Source of the DNA: Acidobacteriota bacterium
GTDB lineage: Bacteria > Acidobacteriota > UBA6911 > JACQSX01
Direction of reading: 5' to 3'
DNA: 64,000 nucleotides
Assembly: GCA_016211105.1 (NCBI GenBank)
Contig: JACQSX010000033.1
Location: 62,001-126,000 of the forward strand
The first letter of the stretch is position 1; each line of letters begins with the position of its first letter. Below are positions 9,283 through 19,400 of this stretch, piece by piece. The notes beneath the pieces were generated by a model, which saw nothing but the letters and a program-made list of their open reading frames with translations, did no database searches and was not told where the DNA came from. A program made the position numbers and the translations under genes.

Positions 9283-10287
9283 GTGACCTTTGGTGCCCCG
9301 AAATTTCTCTACTTGCTTTTCTCGCTGCCCGTAGCGGCCTTACTGTTCTGGATTATTCTGCACCAGGTGGAACGAGTGCGGCGTCAGTTCCAGATGCGGC
9401 AGGTGCTGCGGACAAGTAATCTCTCCACCCGAGCCCGCTACTTCCGCCTCACTTTGTTGTTTGTACTGGGATGCGCCAGTCTAATTCTGGCGCTTGCCGA
9501 GCCGCAGGTCGAACACCAAAAACAGCGAGAAATTTACCAAAAAATCGACGTGGTATTTCTTCTGGACAACTCGCTATCCATGAGAGCTCGCGACCTCGCT
9601 CCATCGCGATTAGAACGCGCCCGCGAGGAGATCCAAAATTTCATCATACATAAGGCGAATGCGAACATTGGCCGCATGGGACTGGTTAGCTTTTCCGGTT
9701 CCAGCGTCATATTGTCCTATCTGACAAGAGACGCCTCCAATATTCTCTTCTATCTTGATTACCTAGAGGCGGAAAGACTCCCCACGTTTGGAACAGACAT
9801 CGCAGGAGGAATTAAGAACGGCACAATGCTGGTGAAAAAAGAGCAGGTCTTGGATCAATCCTTAAAAACGGAGAACATTATCTTCGTTTTGATCTCCGAT
9901 GGCGAAGATAATGGCAAAGGGCTTCAGGACGTCGTCGCTAAGGCCGCCGAAGAAGGCCTGCGGATTTATTCCATCGGACTTGGCTCCCAGACTGGAGGCT
10001 ATATTCCCCTGGGTGAGCAGGATGGGCAGACGATTTATCTCGTCGACGAGCGTGGAAAGAAGATTTTGGCCACTTTCGACGAGGGAACGCTGCGCTGGGT
10101 CGCAGAAGCAACTCGAGGGCTTTACTACCGATCTTTTACTGGAAACCAGCTTTATCAGAATCTGAGCGACATCCTGTGGAATGCGCGAGAAGTTGTGGGT
10201 ATCGAAACAGTCAGGGAGAAGACGCCGCTTCATTACTGGTTCTTGATGGCTGGATTTGCGGCGTTGGCGCTCTTCCTCATTAATTGA
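9283..10287 (+). CDS. VWA-domain membrane protein (MxaL/BatA-like)
   Basis: 334 residues: two N-terminal membrane segments (about 5-25 and 55-75), a von Willebrand A domain, and a C-terminal membrane helix (WFLMAGFAALALFLI). The metal-ion-dependent adhesion site is complete: D-x-S-x-S in LLDNSLSM near residue 95, Thr in TFGTDIAGGI and Asp in ISDGEDNGKG. The start is GTG at 9283, seven bases after the stop of the TPR gene, so co-translation is likely. Homologous domains occur in BatA/BatB and in MxaL/MxaC of methanol dehydrogenase maturation. In this cluster it would be the MxaL equivalent. Confidence 0.87.
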   Translation: MTFGAPKFLYLLFSLPVAALLFWIILHQVERVRRQFQMRQVLRTSNLSTRARYFRLTLLFVLGCASLILALAEPQVEHQKQREIYQKIDVVFLLDNSLSMRARDLAPSRLERAREEIQNFIIHKANANIGRMGLVSFSGSSVILSYLTRDASNILFYLDYLEAERLPTFGTDIAGGIKNGTMLVKKEQVLDQSLKTENIIFVLISDGEDNGKGLQDVVAKAAEEGLRIYSIGLGSQTGGYIPLGEQDGQTIYLVDERGKKILATFDEGTLRWVAEATRGLYYRSFTGNQLYQNLSDILWNAREVVGIETVREKTPLHYWFLMAGFAALALFLIN

Positions 10288-10407
10288 CTGATCTCGGTCA
10301 GAGGTGGACGCCACGACTTAACTCCGGCGCTATGAATCTACTTTACAGGCGGAGAGCTTTTCGAAACTGCTGGATCGCGAAATAAAAACGAGGAAATCGA
10401 AAAAATA

Positions 10408-11472
10408 ATGAGAAAAGACGAAACGTTAGAACAAATCAATAACAAAGGAACTCAAAAAGCAATGACCAAGGAAGAAGCATTACAGTTGCTGACGGAGATC
10501 GAGCGGGAAATTAACGGAATCATCATCGGACAGGAACAAATGGTTCGTAACCTCTTGATCGGTCTGTTCACGGAAATACCGTACTCGTTCAAAAAGGATG
10601 CAGGTTCAAACGGACACAGAGGCGGATGCGCCCATATCATACTGGAAGGCGTACCTGGGGTCGCCAAAACGCTTGCCGTCGTCGCCATTTCTAATGTTAT
10701 TCAAGCCAAATTCCAGCGCATTCAATTGGCGCCCGATCTTTTGCCAGCCGACATTGTAGGAACCCGCGTTTATGATCCAGTCACTGGAATTTTCCGGGTA
10801 GAGCATGGACCGGTCTTTACCAATATCCTGCTGGCGGACGAAATCAACCGCGCCACCCCCAAAACACAAAGCGCTCTTTTGGAGGCGATGCAGGAACGGC
10901 AGGTAACGCTGGGAGAAAACACGTTCAAGCTGGACGACCCTTTTTGGGTGCTGGCCACGCAAAATCCCGTCGAGCAAGAAGGCGTGTACATACTACCAGA
11001 GGCTCAGTTGGACCGATTCTCCATGATGTTAAAGGTTGGTTATCCCAAACATGAAGACGAGCTGAAGATGCTTAGGATCGACATCGGCGGGATTGGACTG
11101 AAACCCCTGGTCCAGCCGAGTGCCGTGATTGAAATTCGAAGACTGATCAGACAAACATACATTGACGAACGATTGAGAGAATACATTGTGCGCGTCGGCA
11201 GAGCAACTCGGAACCCAGCCGAATTCGGGATCAACAGCATTAAAGACGCAATTACTGTCGGAATCTCTCCCCGAGCCTACCATCACTTGATGGCCCTTTC
11301 AAAAACCGTAGGTTTCTTCCATGGACGAAGTTATGTGATGCCTTCGGATGTCAAGGAAGTTGGAGTGCAGGCACTCCAACATCGGATCATTCGCAGTGTG
11401 CAGGCCGAGGCAGCCAAGCTGAGCTCCGATAAGATCGTTACGGAGATTCTGGAAAAAGTCCCCATCCCGTGA
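10408..11472 (+). CDS. MoxR-family AAA+ ATPase (MxaR-like)
   Basis: Second MoxR ATPase of the window, 354 residues. Walker A is GVPGVAKTLAV near residues 80-90, Walker B ILLADEINRATPKTQSALLEAM, followed by VLATQNPVEQEGVYILPEAQLDRF. It is longer at the N-terminus than the MoxR at 5695; Met19 (10462) is an alternative start. A gap of 120 bases separates it from the upstream VWA gene, and 12 bases from the DUF58 gene downstream. In methylotrophs the equivalent (MxaR) works with MxaS, A, C, K and L to activate methanol dehydrogenase, probably by loading its metal. Confidence 0.94.
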   Translation: MRKDETLEQINNKGTQKAMTKEEALQLLTEIEREINGIIIGQEQMVRNLLIGLFTEIPYSFKKDAGSNGHRGGCAHIILEGVPGVAKTLAVVAISNVIQAKFQRIQLAPDLLPADIVGTRVYDPVTGIFRVEHGPVFTNILLADEINRATPKTQSALLEAMQERQVTLGENTFKLDDPFWVLATQNPVEQEGVYILPEAQLDRFSMMLKVGYPKHEDELKMLRIDIGGIGLKPLVQPSAVIEIRRLIRQTYIDERLREYIVRVGRATRNPAEFGINSIKDAITVGISPRAYHHLMALSKTVGFFHGRSYVMPSDVKEVGVQALQHRIIRSVQAEAAKLSSDKIVTEILEKVPIP

Positions 11473-11484
11473 GCGAGCGGTCTC

Positions 11485-12366
11485 GTGATCCCAAGTAACG
11501 TCGAAGAAAACCTTCATTACATTGAATTCTTTACCAAAAAGAAGATCCGCAACCTATTGGTAGGAAATTACACCAGTGCGCTCAAAGGCCACGGCTACGA
11601 CTTCGTGGATCACAAAAGGTATACGCCGGGCGACGACATCCGTAAGATTGACTGGAACGCTTTGGCGCGCACCAGATATGCGCTGATCAAGAACACCCAC
11701 GAAGAGAAGGACCTGGACATATTTATCGCAGCCGACTTGTCGAATTCCATGAACTTTGCCACCGGTACGTATTCCAAGAGAGAGTTACTCTTGTACATTA
11801 CCGCCGCACTTGCCTACTCCGCATTATCGGATCATATTCGTATCGGATTTTTGGGATTCACCGACAAGGTTGAAATTGAAATTGAACCGAAGAAGGGCAA
11901 GTCGCACTTATGGGTCATGCTTAACCAGTTGTGGGACTTTGCGCCTCAGGACAAGGAGACTCGCGTCCTTCCAATCTTGGATCAACTACGCCAAGCTCTC
12001 AGCAGGTTGAGCATTATATTTTTTATTTCAGATTTCTTCTTCGAGGAAGATATCTTCGAACAGATCAATTTTAAGTCAATTGTTTCCCGCCACGATTTCA
12101 TCCCCATTCTTCTCAACGATCCGGTGGAAGCACGTCTTCCTAAAGGACACGGCTACCTTCGACTTCGAGATCTGGAGACGGGCCAGGAGCGGGTAATACG
12201 GTTGACAGAACACAATCGGATCGTCTACCAGCAGTTCCTTCAAGATAGGCATCGAGAGCTGATCCAAAGGTTTTACCAATACAACCTAGATTTTCTAGAG
12301 GTCCGGACAGACCAGCCATTTTATGAGTTGATGGCTGGCTTGTTCTTGATGAGGAAGAGAAAATGA
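11485..12366 (+). CDS. DUF58 domain protein (MxaS-like)
   Basis: 293 residues without any membrane segment, so probably cytoplasmic. The DUF58 signature is clear: YTPGDDIRKIDWNALARTRY near residue 47, and a VWA-like stretch DIFIAADLSNSMNF with the D-x-S-x-S arrangement intact. The start is GTG at 11485. The stop overlaps the next gene by four bases (ATGA at 12363). It differs from the DUF58 protein at 4412, which has membrane segments. Predicted partner of the MoxR encoded immediately upstream. Confidence 0.92.
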   Translation: MIPSNVEENLHYIEFFTKKKIRNLLVGNYTSALKGHGYDFVDHKRYTPGDDIRKIDWNALARTRYALIKNTHEEKDLDIFIAADLSNSMNFATGTYSKRELLLYITAALAYSALSDHIRIGFLGFTDKVEIEIEPKKGKSHLWVMLNQLWDFAPQDKETRVLPILDQLRQALSRLSIIFFISDFFFEEDIFEQINFKSIVSRHDFIPILLNDPVEARLPKGHGYLRLRDLETGQERVIRLTEHNRIVYQQFLQDRHRELIQRFYQYNLDFLEVRTDQPFYELMAGLFLMRKRK

Positions 12367-13385
12367 TTCGAAATTTAGTCATCGCAACACTGTTTCTGGT
12401 AGGCGCTGTGACTGCGCCCATAGCCGCGCAAACCGGCGACGAGGAGTCTCCGACCGCCAGCGCCGAGAAAAAGGCGCCGGCGGACGCGCCAGCGAAAAAC
12501 ATCACTTTCCAAACGAGTGTCAGCCAAACCTCGGTGTGGCCCGGCGACCGCATTCATTACTGGGTCACTCTCCTGGTCCCTGAGGGGATGAAGATATCCC
12601 TAGAGGACTTTGACCGAAGGACGGTCAGCTTCAAGCCGTTCACTTTGACCGATAGCCGAAGAGTGACAGAGGAGCTAGCCGGAGGCGTGACACGGTACCA
12701 ATTTGATTACATGCTTGCAAATTATGAGATCGGAGACCGTGCCCTGGAAATCCCCCGTCTCATATTCCGCTACCAGAAGTCGGTTGCCCCAGGGGCGAAA
12801 GAGCCGAGTACCGCCGAGATGGAAATCCCGCCACTACCTATTGCGGTGCGCTCTACGTTGAATCAGCCGCTCAAACAACTGCGGATCCTGGAATCGCTGC
12901 CCGGGGATTTTAGCCCTAGTCAAGAATGGCTGGTTTTGACCCTCAGTGGGTTAGGCGGAATCCTCGTGAGCCTAATTCCATTACTGGTATGGACATGGAA
13001 CCACTTGCCTCAGTGGAGAAGACGCGAACGACAACTCAGCCAGAGGAAGTTCCTGCAGCAATGCGGCAAGGCACTTGAGACCCTGGGAAAGGGACTGGAC
13101 AAGGACGGAGAAGAAGTCAAAAAACGATACCAGGCACTTGAAGGAGTGGCGCAGCAATATATCCGTTACTTCTGGAACGTGGAAGCCGCCGGACTTACTG
13201 GTAGCGAGTTGGTTTACAGGTTGGAAAAAGTGAACATCTCTGCCAAACAGAGAGAATATCTCGGCAAATTGCTCGACCACGGGCAAAATTGCCGCTATTC
13301 GCAGGCCGACGGCACCGAATGGGGAGCGGCCTTTCAACAGGACCTGCGAGAAATGAAAAACTCATTGCGCACAAGGCAACGCTGA
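12363..13385 (+). CDS. secreted/membrane beta-domain protein (MxaA-like position)
   Basis: 340 residues: signal peptide (cleavage near PIAAQ, residues 20-24), low-complexity Ala/Pro/Lys linker, a beta-rich periplasmic domain (about 40-165, containing SQTSVWPGDRIHYWVTL), a single transmembrane helix near residues 180-205, and a cytoplasmic helical tail of about 130 residues. This layout resembles MxaA and BatD-like proteins encoded in MoxR clusters. Translationally coupled to DUF58 (4-base overlap), ten bases before the following VWA gene. No enzyme motif is visible; the role is inferred only from context. Confidence 0.72.
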   Translation: MIRNLVIATLFLVGAVTAPIAAQTGDEESPTASAEKKAPADAPAKNITFQTSVSQTSVWPGDRIHYWVTLLVPEGMKISLEDFDRRTVSFKPFTLTDSRRVTEELAGGVTRYQFDYMLANYEIGDRALEIPRLIFRYQKSVAPGAKEPSTAEMEIPPLPIAVRSTLNQPLKQLRILESLPGDFSPSQEWLVLTLSGLGGILVSLIPLLVWTWNHLPQWRRRERQLSQRKFLQQCGKALETLGKGLDKDGEEVKKRYQALEGVAQQYIRYFWNVEAAGLTGSELVYRLEKVNISAKQREYLGKLLDHGQNCRYSQADGTEWGAAFQQDLREMKNSLRTRQR

Positions 13386-13395
13386 GGATGGAAGA

Positions 13396-14430
13396 TTGAT
13401 TAATTTCTCGAAGTGGGGCATCCAGTTTGCCCAATTGCAATTTTTGTATGTGCTGGCAGGAACCCTTCTCCTCCTGGCGCTGATCCAGTGGAAGAAGAAG
13501 CGGCACTACTTTGCCCACAGCCTCGCCCATCATCCAATGATATTGGGTATGAAGCCTTCCCACTTGAGGTTTGCACCGAGAATCCTTCTGTTACTCGGTG
13601 TAGTGTTTGTGGGCATCGCGCTGCTCGATCCTCGCATCGTATATCGGGAAGGGGTATCACGTTTTGAAGGTCTGGATATCGTCTTGGTCGTCGACCTCTC
13701 CTCCAGTATGCAGGAGGTTATGGGCGCACAGGAACTGCGAAGAGTATATGAGGCTAGGCTGAGGGACGCCGACAAGAAAGGAACGGTATGGGAGACCCGC
13801 ATGCAAGCATTGCAGAAGGCCCTATTGGATCTGATACCGAAGAGAATAAATGACCGATTAGGCCTAGTTGCATTTTCAGAAAACAGCTATGTGGTAAGTC
13901 CGCTTACCACGGATCATTCTTATCTGGAGAAATACGTCCAGATGATCGATCCGGAAATTCTCATTGGCGAAGGGATGACCGCCATCGGAGAAGGAATTAC
14001 CAGTGCGATGCGAATGTTGCAGCGAGAACAGGACGCGGCAGACACGAAGAATAAGGTGATCGTCGTCTTTACCGACGGTGAAAATAACTTTGGAAGAGAT
14101 CCCATGGAAGCTCTCAGCGAAGCGCGCTTCAGAGGTTACCGAGTTTATCTCATCGGGGTGGATCTTCCTCCGGAAGTCACACGTAAGGAGACCCAAAAAG
14201 CACTCATCGAAGGGGTCATCAGCACCGGTGGCAGATATTTTGATGCGCATGATAAACCGCAACTGGCCGAAGCCAACAATACCATCGATCACATTGAAAA
14301 AGGAGTTTTTGTGGAACGCACGATCGAAACGGACGTTCCGGTTTACGAGATTTTTGTTTTTGTCTCCTTGAGCCTCCTCAGCCTCGGCCTCTTCTTAAGT
14401 GTCATTCCTTACTTCGTTGAGTTAAGCTAG
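13396..14430 (+). CDS. VWA-domain membrane protein (MxaC/BatB-like)
   Basis: 344 residues with two N-terminal membrane segments, a VWA domain and a C-terminal membrane helix (EIFVFVSLSLLSLGLFLSVI). The MIDAS is complete: VVDLSSSMQEVMG near residue 97, Thr in GEGMTAIGEGIT and Asp in VFTDGENNFG. The start is TTG at 13396 preceded by GAGGATGGAAGA; the ATG at 13388 is out of frame and stops after three codons. Last gene of the cluster. Its 3' end overlaps the 3' end of the convergent UbiD gene by 29 bases. Confidence 0.88.
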   Translation: MINFSKWGIQFAQLQFLYVLAGTLLLLALIQWKKKRHYFAHSLAHHPMILGMKPSHLRFAPRILLLLGVVFVGIALLDPRIVYREGVSRFEGLDIVLVVDLSSSMQEVMGAQELRRVYEARLRDADKKGTVWETRMQALQKALLDLIPKRINDRLGLVAFSENSYVVSPLTTDHSYLEKYVQMIDPEILIGEGMTAIGEGITSAMRMLQREQDAADTKNKVIVVFTDGENNFGRDPMEALSEARFRGYRVYLIGVDLPPEVTRKETQKALIEGVISTGGRYFDAHDKPQLAEANNTIDHIEKGVFVERTIETDVPVYEIFVFVSLSLLSLGLFLSVIPYFVELS

Positions 14431-15841
14431 ACTGGAATCCGTATTCGTTCCAGTCAGCATCTATTTTGTCCAAGTCCTCCTTAGGTGGGATGGACCGCGC
14501 CGGAAATTTGTGTTTTCGAGTGGCATCAATTCCGACCTTCGATGACAGGATGTCGGCTCGCTCAAACTCTCCGTCGTGTTCTTGAGCCAGCGATGGATCC
14601 AGGGCCGTAGCGGCGGTATTTCGGTAGATATGGATGTCCTGATCCGGTTGCACATGCCAGGACATCGCCCAGAGTAATTGGAAGTGATCGCGAATGTCGA
14701 TGTCCTCGTCGACTACCACCACGAACTTGGACAGAGAGGGTTCATAAGCCCAGGCCGCCCACATGGCGCGATGAGGTAGACCCGGGTGATCGCGGCGGAG
14801 GGAGATTGCCAGGAAGGCCGCTCCGCCTCCTGCCTCTAGCAAGTGCACGTCGCGCACCGGGAGCTTCAAGTCGCGCGCCATGTGCTTATAGAAGGCCACG
14901 TCACGACCCGTCCCCCTGATGCAACTAGACTCACTGGGAGGCATCTGGCTGAAAAAGGCCTGGTATACAGGATTGCTTCGATGAGTGACACAAGTAACGT
15001 CGATCACAAAACTAGGAGCAGCCGCCCCCATATATCCGGTGTACTCCCCGAAGGGGCCTTCTGGTTCCCGCACCCCGCAGGGCACCACTCCCTCGATTAC
15101 AATTTCCGCATGCGCGGGAACCTCCAGATCACTCGTCTCACACTTGACAACTTCAAGGGGAATGCCCCGTAGGCCGCCGGCGACGCCATACTCATCCCCC
15201 TGCACTCGCGCCACCGAAGTGAGTGGTACCGTCGGATCACATCCCAGCACAACCGCGCATGGCGTGGGTCTGCCCTGTTTTTCGTTTTTCATGACGTGGA
15301 CATACATATGACGCCAAGTATTGGTAAAGTAAATCCCGAAGCGACGTTTTCCTTTGAGCATCAGGCGGTACGTTCCCATGTTCCGCTCGCCCGTTTCAGG
15401 GTCCCTGGAGACGACGCAAGGCCCAGTAACATAAGGAGCTGGATCCTGCCCGCGTGTCCACACACAAAGAGGAAGCTGGGAAACATCCACTCGGTCGTCT
15501 TTGACGATGTTATCTTTTACCGGTCCCGCCTTTACCCGCACCGGAGGAATTGGGTTGGTCTGGGCTCGACTCCATTTGTCCGCAATTTGGTCTACGGTGG
15601 TTTCAAGAGCCAGCGCATACACTTCCGGAGAAGCGCCCAACACGCCGGCGACCAGAGGCATACCGTGTCCCTTGATGCGCTCAAACATAACAGCCGGCCT
15701 CTGGTCAGGCGGGATCCGTTGAAATACCCTCCGCATTACCGCCGCCACTTCCCATTCTGGATCAACCTCCTTTTTCACGTGGTGCAGCTTGCCGCGTTCG
15801 TCTAAGACCTTCAAATACTCACGCAGATCACGATACGCCAT
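14402..15841 (-). CDS. UbiD-family decarboxylase (1)
   Basis: Prenylated-FMN-dependent (de)carboxylase of the UbiD family, about 479 residues from the ATG at 15841. That start has GAGGGAAG upstream and matches the family N-terminus (AYRDLREYLKVLDERGKL). The catalytic glutamates equivalent to Fdc1 Glu277 and Glu282 are in REPEGPFGEYTGY, five residues apart, and the binding region around NMGTYRLMLKG is typical. It is related to the UbiD genes at 52076 and 54290. The substrate cannot be inferred; relatives act on aromatic or unsaturated acids. Downstream of, and possibly co-transcribed with, the YdhR-like gene at 15989. No UbiX prenyltransferase gene is in the window. Confidence 0.93.
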   Translation of the reverse strand: MAYRDLREYLKVLDERGKLHHVKKEVDPEWEVAAVMRRVFQRIPPDQRPAVMFERIKGHGMPLVAGVLGASPEVYALALETTVDQIADKWSRAQTNPIPPVRVKAGPVKDNIVKDDRVDVSQLPLCVWTRGQDPAPYVTGPCVVSRDPETGERNMGTYRLMLKGKRRFGIYFTNTWRHMYVHVMKNEKQGRPTPCAVVLGCDPTVPLTSVARVQGDEYGVAGGLRGIPLEVVKCETSDLEVPAHAEIVIEGVVPCGVREPEGPFGEYTGYMGAAAPSFVIDVTCVTHRSNPVYQAFFSQMPPSESSCIRGTGRDVAFYKHMARDLKLPVRDVHLLEAGGGAAFLAISLRRDHPGLPHRAMWAAWAYEPSLSKFVVVVDEDIDIRDHFQLLWAMSWHVQPDQDIHIYRNTAATALDPSLAQEHDGEFERADILSSKVGIDATRKHKFPARSIPPKEDLDKIDADWNEYGFQSSLTQRSKE

Positions 15842-15988
15842 GAAATAACTTCCCTCACAGATATGACAGGAAATCCTGAATGTCCAAGGACAGGACTGCA
15901 GGTGAGTGGGCTTCACTGCCTGGAACCTACACCAGCAACGCTCCTATTTTCGCATCCTATTTCTGCTGTTCCGTTGCCGCGCGCTGAC

Positions 15989-16288
15989 CTAAACTTGCTT
16001 CTCTGGCCGTAGCGGGAGTACCATCTCGTAAACCTCGACCCGAGGCTGCCCCACGACTTTATAGCTTATTGGTGTGCCCCGAGCCAACTCAGACTGCCGG
16101 AACTTGTTCATCGACTCTTCCGAATCCCATAAATAGATGCCCCCGTACTCGCCAGTTTGGCTATCGCGAACATAGTATTTCTGGACAAGGCCCGACAACG
16201 CGCGAAACTGCGGTGCGCGTTCTTCCATCAGCCGCCGCACTTCGCCGTCAGAGAGCCCACTCTTGAACTTCACAAATTGGATATACAT
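15989..16288 (-). CDS. YdhR/ABM-like ferredoxin-fold protein
   Basis: 99 residues from the ATG at 16288, which has a strong GGGAGGAGG ribosome site; an upstream start at 16312 would add eight residues. The sequence (MYIQFVKFKSGLSDGEVRR; EYGGIYLWDSEESMNKF) fits the small alpha/beta dimeric ferredoxin-like fold of YdhR and antibiotic-biosynthesis-monooxygenase proteins. Such proteins are cytoplasmic and act as cofactor-free oxygenases or isomerases, or have unknown roles. It lies between an Oar receptor and a UbiD gene on the same strand, with gaps near 150 bases. Confidence 0.78.
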   Translation of the reverse strand: MYIQFVKFKSGLSDGEVRRLMEERAPQFRALSGLVQKYYVRDSQTGEYGGIYLWDSEESMNKFRQSELARGTPISYKVVGQPRVEVYEMVLPLRPEKQV

Positions 16289-16434
16289 CCGCTGAACCTC
16301 CTCCCGAGGCAATATTGTCTTCAGCCCAGCCTAACGCAAGTTCCTCACAGAACCGCGACCATCAGGGAGCGGCACGAAAGTTCAATGAGTTAGCGCCCCG
16401 CTTGCTGACGCGTACTCCCCAAACGCTCGTCGAA

Positions 16435-19400
16435 CTAAAACGTGATCTTCAAACCAAACTGGATCTGCCGCGCTGTCGTCGTTGTTGTGTTGATCCGGCC
16501 AGCAGTGCCCACGGCGGTGCCTCGCCCATCGAAAACATTCAGAGCTGGCACGCCAAAATTAGCCCGGTTAAACATATTGAAGAACTCGGACCGAAATTCC
16601 AACTGCTTTCCTTCTCCCAGCCCCGGAAGAGGCCATTTCTTCGCCAAAGAAAAGTCTATCGTGGCCAAACCCGGACTCGTCAACGTGCTTCTACCGAGAT
16701 TTCCGTAAAGATTGCGCGAAGGCAGCGAAAACTGACTTGGGTCAAAATATCGATCGGGCCCGCCCAACACCGGATTGTTCTTGCCTCCAGGGATCAGATC
16801 AGGAACATAACCTGCCGGCGCAGGGTTTTGATCCAGGATCCAAGTGCCCGTAATTGTCGGAGTAAGCGGAAAACCACTAGACATGGTGGCAATCCCATTC
16901 AGTTCCCAGCCCTTCACTAGTCGTCCCATCCAGCCACTTACATCAGGAGCGGGCAGCGCCCAGGAGCCGTTAATCACCAGATTATGGCGAACATCGAACT
17001 CAGATAAGCCCCGCATCCCCTGCGGGTCATCGATCATTCCCTGCCAAGATGTGCTCGAAAATTCGCTGCCCTGTGTGTGACTGGACATGTCATCGATCGA
17101 CTTTGACATTGTGTAGGAAACCTGCACAGCAAACCCCTCCGCAAACCTTCTCTTTACCGTAAGAATCATTCCATGGTAGAAAGAGTTTCCCTCCGAGGAG
17201 CGGGTGTTTATGGAACCGAAATTAGGGTTCCTGCGGGTTAACCCCGCTGGAAAAAAGCGCCGGCCATCGGGCAAATACTGCGGAAGGGCTAGATTGGCCT
17301 CCATAAAGAGGCCCAGTTTTACACCTCGGGAACCAACGTAGCCGATTGTAGCCACCGTCCCAGGAATAATCTCCCGCTGGACGTTTAAGTTCCACTTCAT
17401 CAGATAACCCGTACCCTTCATCGCATCCCACGGAAAATTATGAGGATCCGTCGTCGTACCTGCGGGTGTGCCTCCCGCAAAAGGCTTTGGAAATGGCGGG
17501 CTGAGAAGACTCACCTGGGCGGCCGGAGGCATCCGAAAAACGGGCTGCTGGAACCAGAACATGTTGATCTGATCGTAAAAGATTCCATAGGCCGCTCGAA
17601 TCGCCGTCTTCCCGCTGCCGGAAGGATCCCAGGAGAATCCAATCCGGGGCGCCACGTTTCGCAACGAGGGATTCGGAAAATAAGGCTCACCAAAGGTCAA
17701 CTTTGAATCCGAGTTCGACCTCAGATTGCTGATCTTGCCATTCACTTCGGTAGGAACGGTGATGAATTCATAGCGAACGCCCAAGTTGAATGTAAAATTG
17801 GATCGCATCTGAAAATCATCCTGCACATAAAGTCCCACGACCCAATTTCTTAGCCCGCGCCTAAAATCAGCCGTGGGAAGCTGGGCTTCGATATTTCTGG
17901 GTGTCCCCAATAGTAAATCGGTGAGCGAACTAAAATTGATGCGTCCCCCAAAACGAGAAACAGACAGGCCGTTGTACTGGTAGCGCTTGATGTCGGCGCC
18001 TATCTTCCACGATTGGCGACCTTTGTTGTAGGTCACTCCATCGCTGAACTGAAAGAGGTTTTGGTCAAATTCTCGAGGCCGATCATCAGCCGTGGTGGTT
18101 GATAATCCTGTAACACTCAGACTTCCAATTTGACCCGCTTCGGGAATGAAGTAAAGAGAAGGATCAATGGGCACAATTACATCATTGTCGTCCCCCTGTC
18201 GGGAGCGAATGAAGGAAAACCGGGCGATATTAAGCAGTTGAGCCGTGATAATCGCCTTCTCTTCAAGAGTGACATACTGGTTGCGAGTGAAAAATTTATT
18301 AAAGGCGTGAGTGTCGAAACTCTTACGCGCAGTTGCATTATCGAACGTGTAGCGGGTGGAAAACGAATGGTCCTGAGAGAAGTTGTGGTCCACCTTGCCC
18401 ACGACGTAATCCTCATCGGTGGGTTCACTGAAAGAGTAAAGGTACTCCGCCCTGCCATCCCCAAAATCTCTGCCGTTCGGCAAGGGCCAGAAATAATCCA
18501 GATAGGGCTTAACTGACGGCACCACCTGGATCGGAGCGCGTCCCGGGATCACGCCCCGGCGCGCGTCTGCGGTAGGCACCGTGATCAGGTTGGTTCGTCC
18601 CAGCCGGTCACGCAACCCCTCATAGTTAGCAAAAAAGAAGGTTTGATCCCGGGCGATCGGTCCTCCAATGGATCCTCCAAACTGATTGCGCTTGAAAGGA
18701 TCCTTTGCCTTCGCAAAAAAATTGCGCGCGTCCAGGGCGCTGTTGCGGTGAAACTCAAACAAACTGCCATGAAACTCGTTGGTCCCGGATTTGGTAACTG
18801 CTGTGACTACCGCTCCTCCAGCCTGCCCATACTCCGCGCTGAAGTTGGCGCTCATAACCTTAAACTCACGCACCGAATCCACACCCAGCGTCACGCCGGC
18901 GACACTACCCGGCAGCTTGTTTCGATGGTCATTAATGTACGCGCCGTCCAACAGAAAGCTGTTGGCGACAGGCCGCGCGCCGGCCACCGTAATATCAATT
19001 CCAAAACCTTTGTGGGTAACGCCATTGTTCGTGGTCGCTGCCAAGGCATTCGCTACGCCTGCCTCTAGCATTGTCAACTGAACAAAGTTTCGGCCGTTCA
19101 GGGGCAGGTCCTCGATAGCCTGCGTGGTGACAACGCCGGCCAGCGTAGCCTCGCGAGTTTCCACCAGAGAGGCTTCTCCGGTGACAGTCACCTGCTCGCT
19201 GACCTCCCCTACCTTCAAAACAATGTCCACTGCTGCATTTCTTCCGATTGTGAGCTGAATGCCTTTTCGTATCGAGGTCTGAAAACCCACCAGCTCCGCC
19301 TTGATCTCGTAGTTTCCGACTTCCAGCTCCGTGGCTCGGTATGCGCCGGCATCATCGGTGACGAGGGCTCGCGAAACCTGTGTATCTGCGTTCGTCACCG

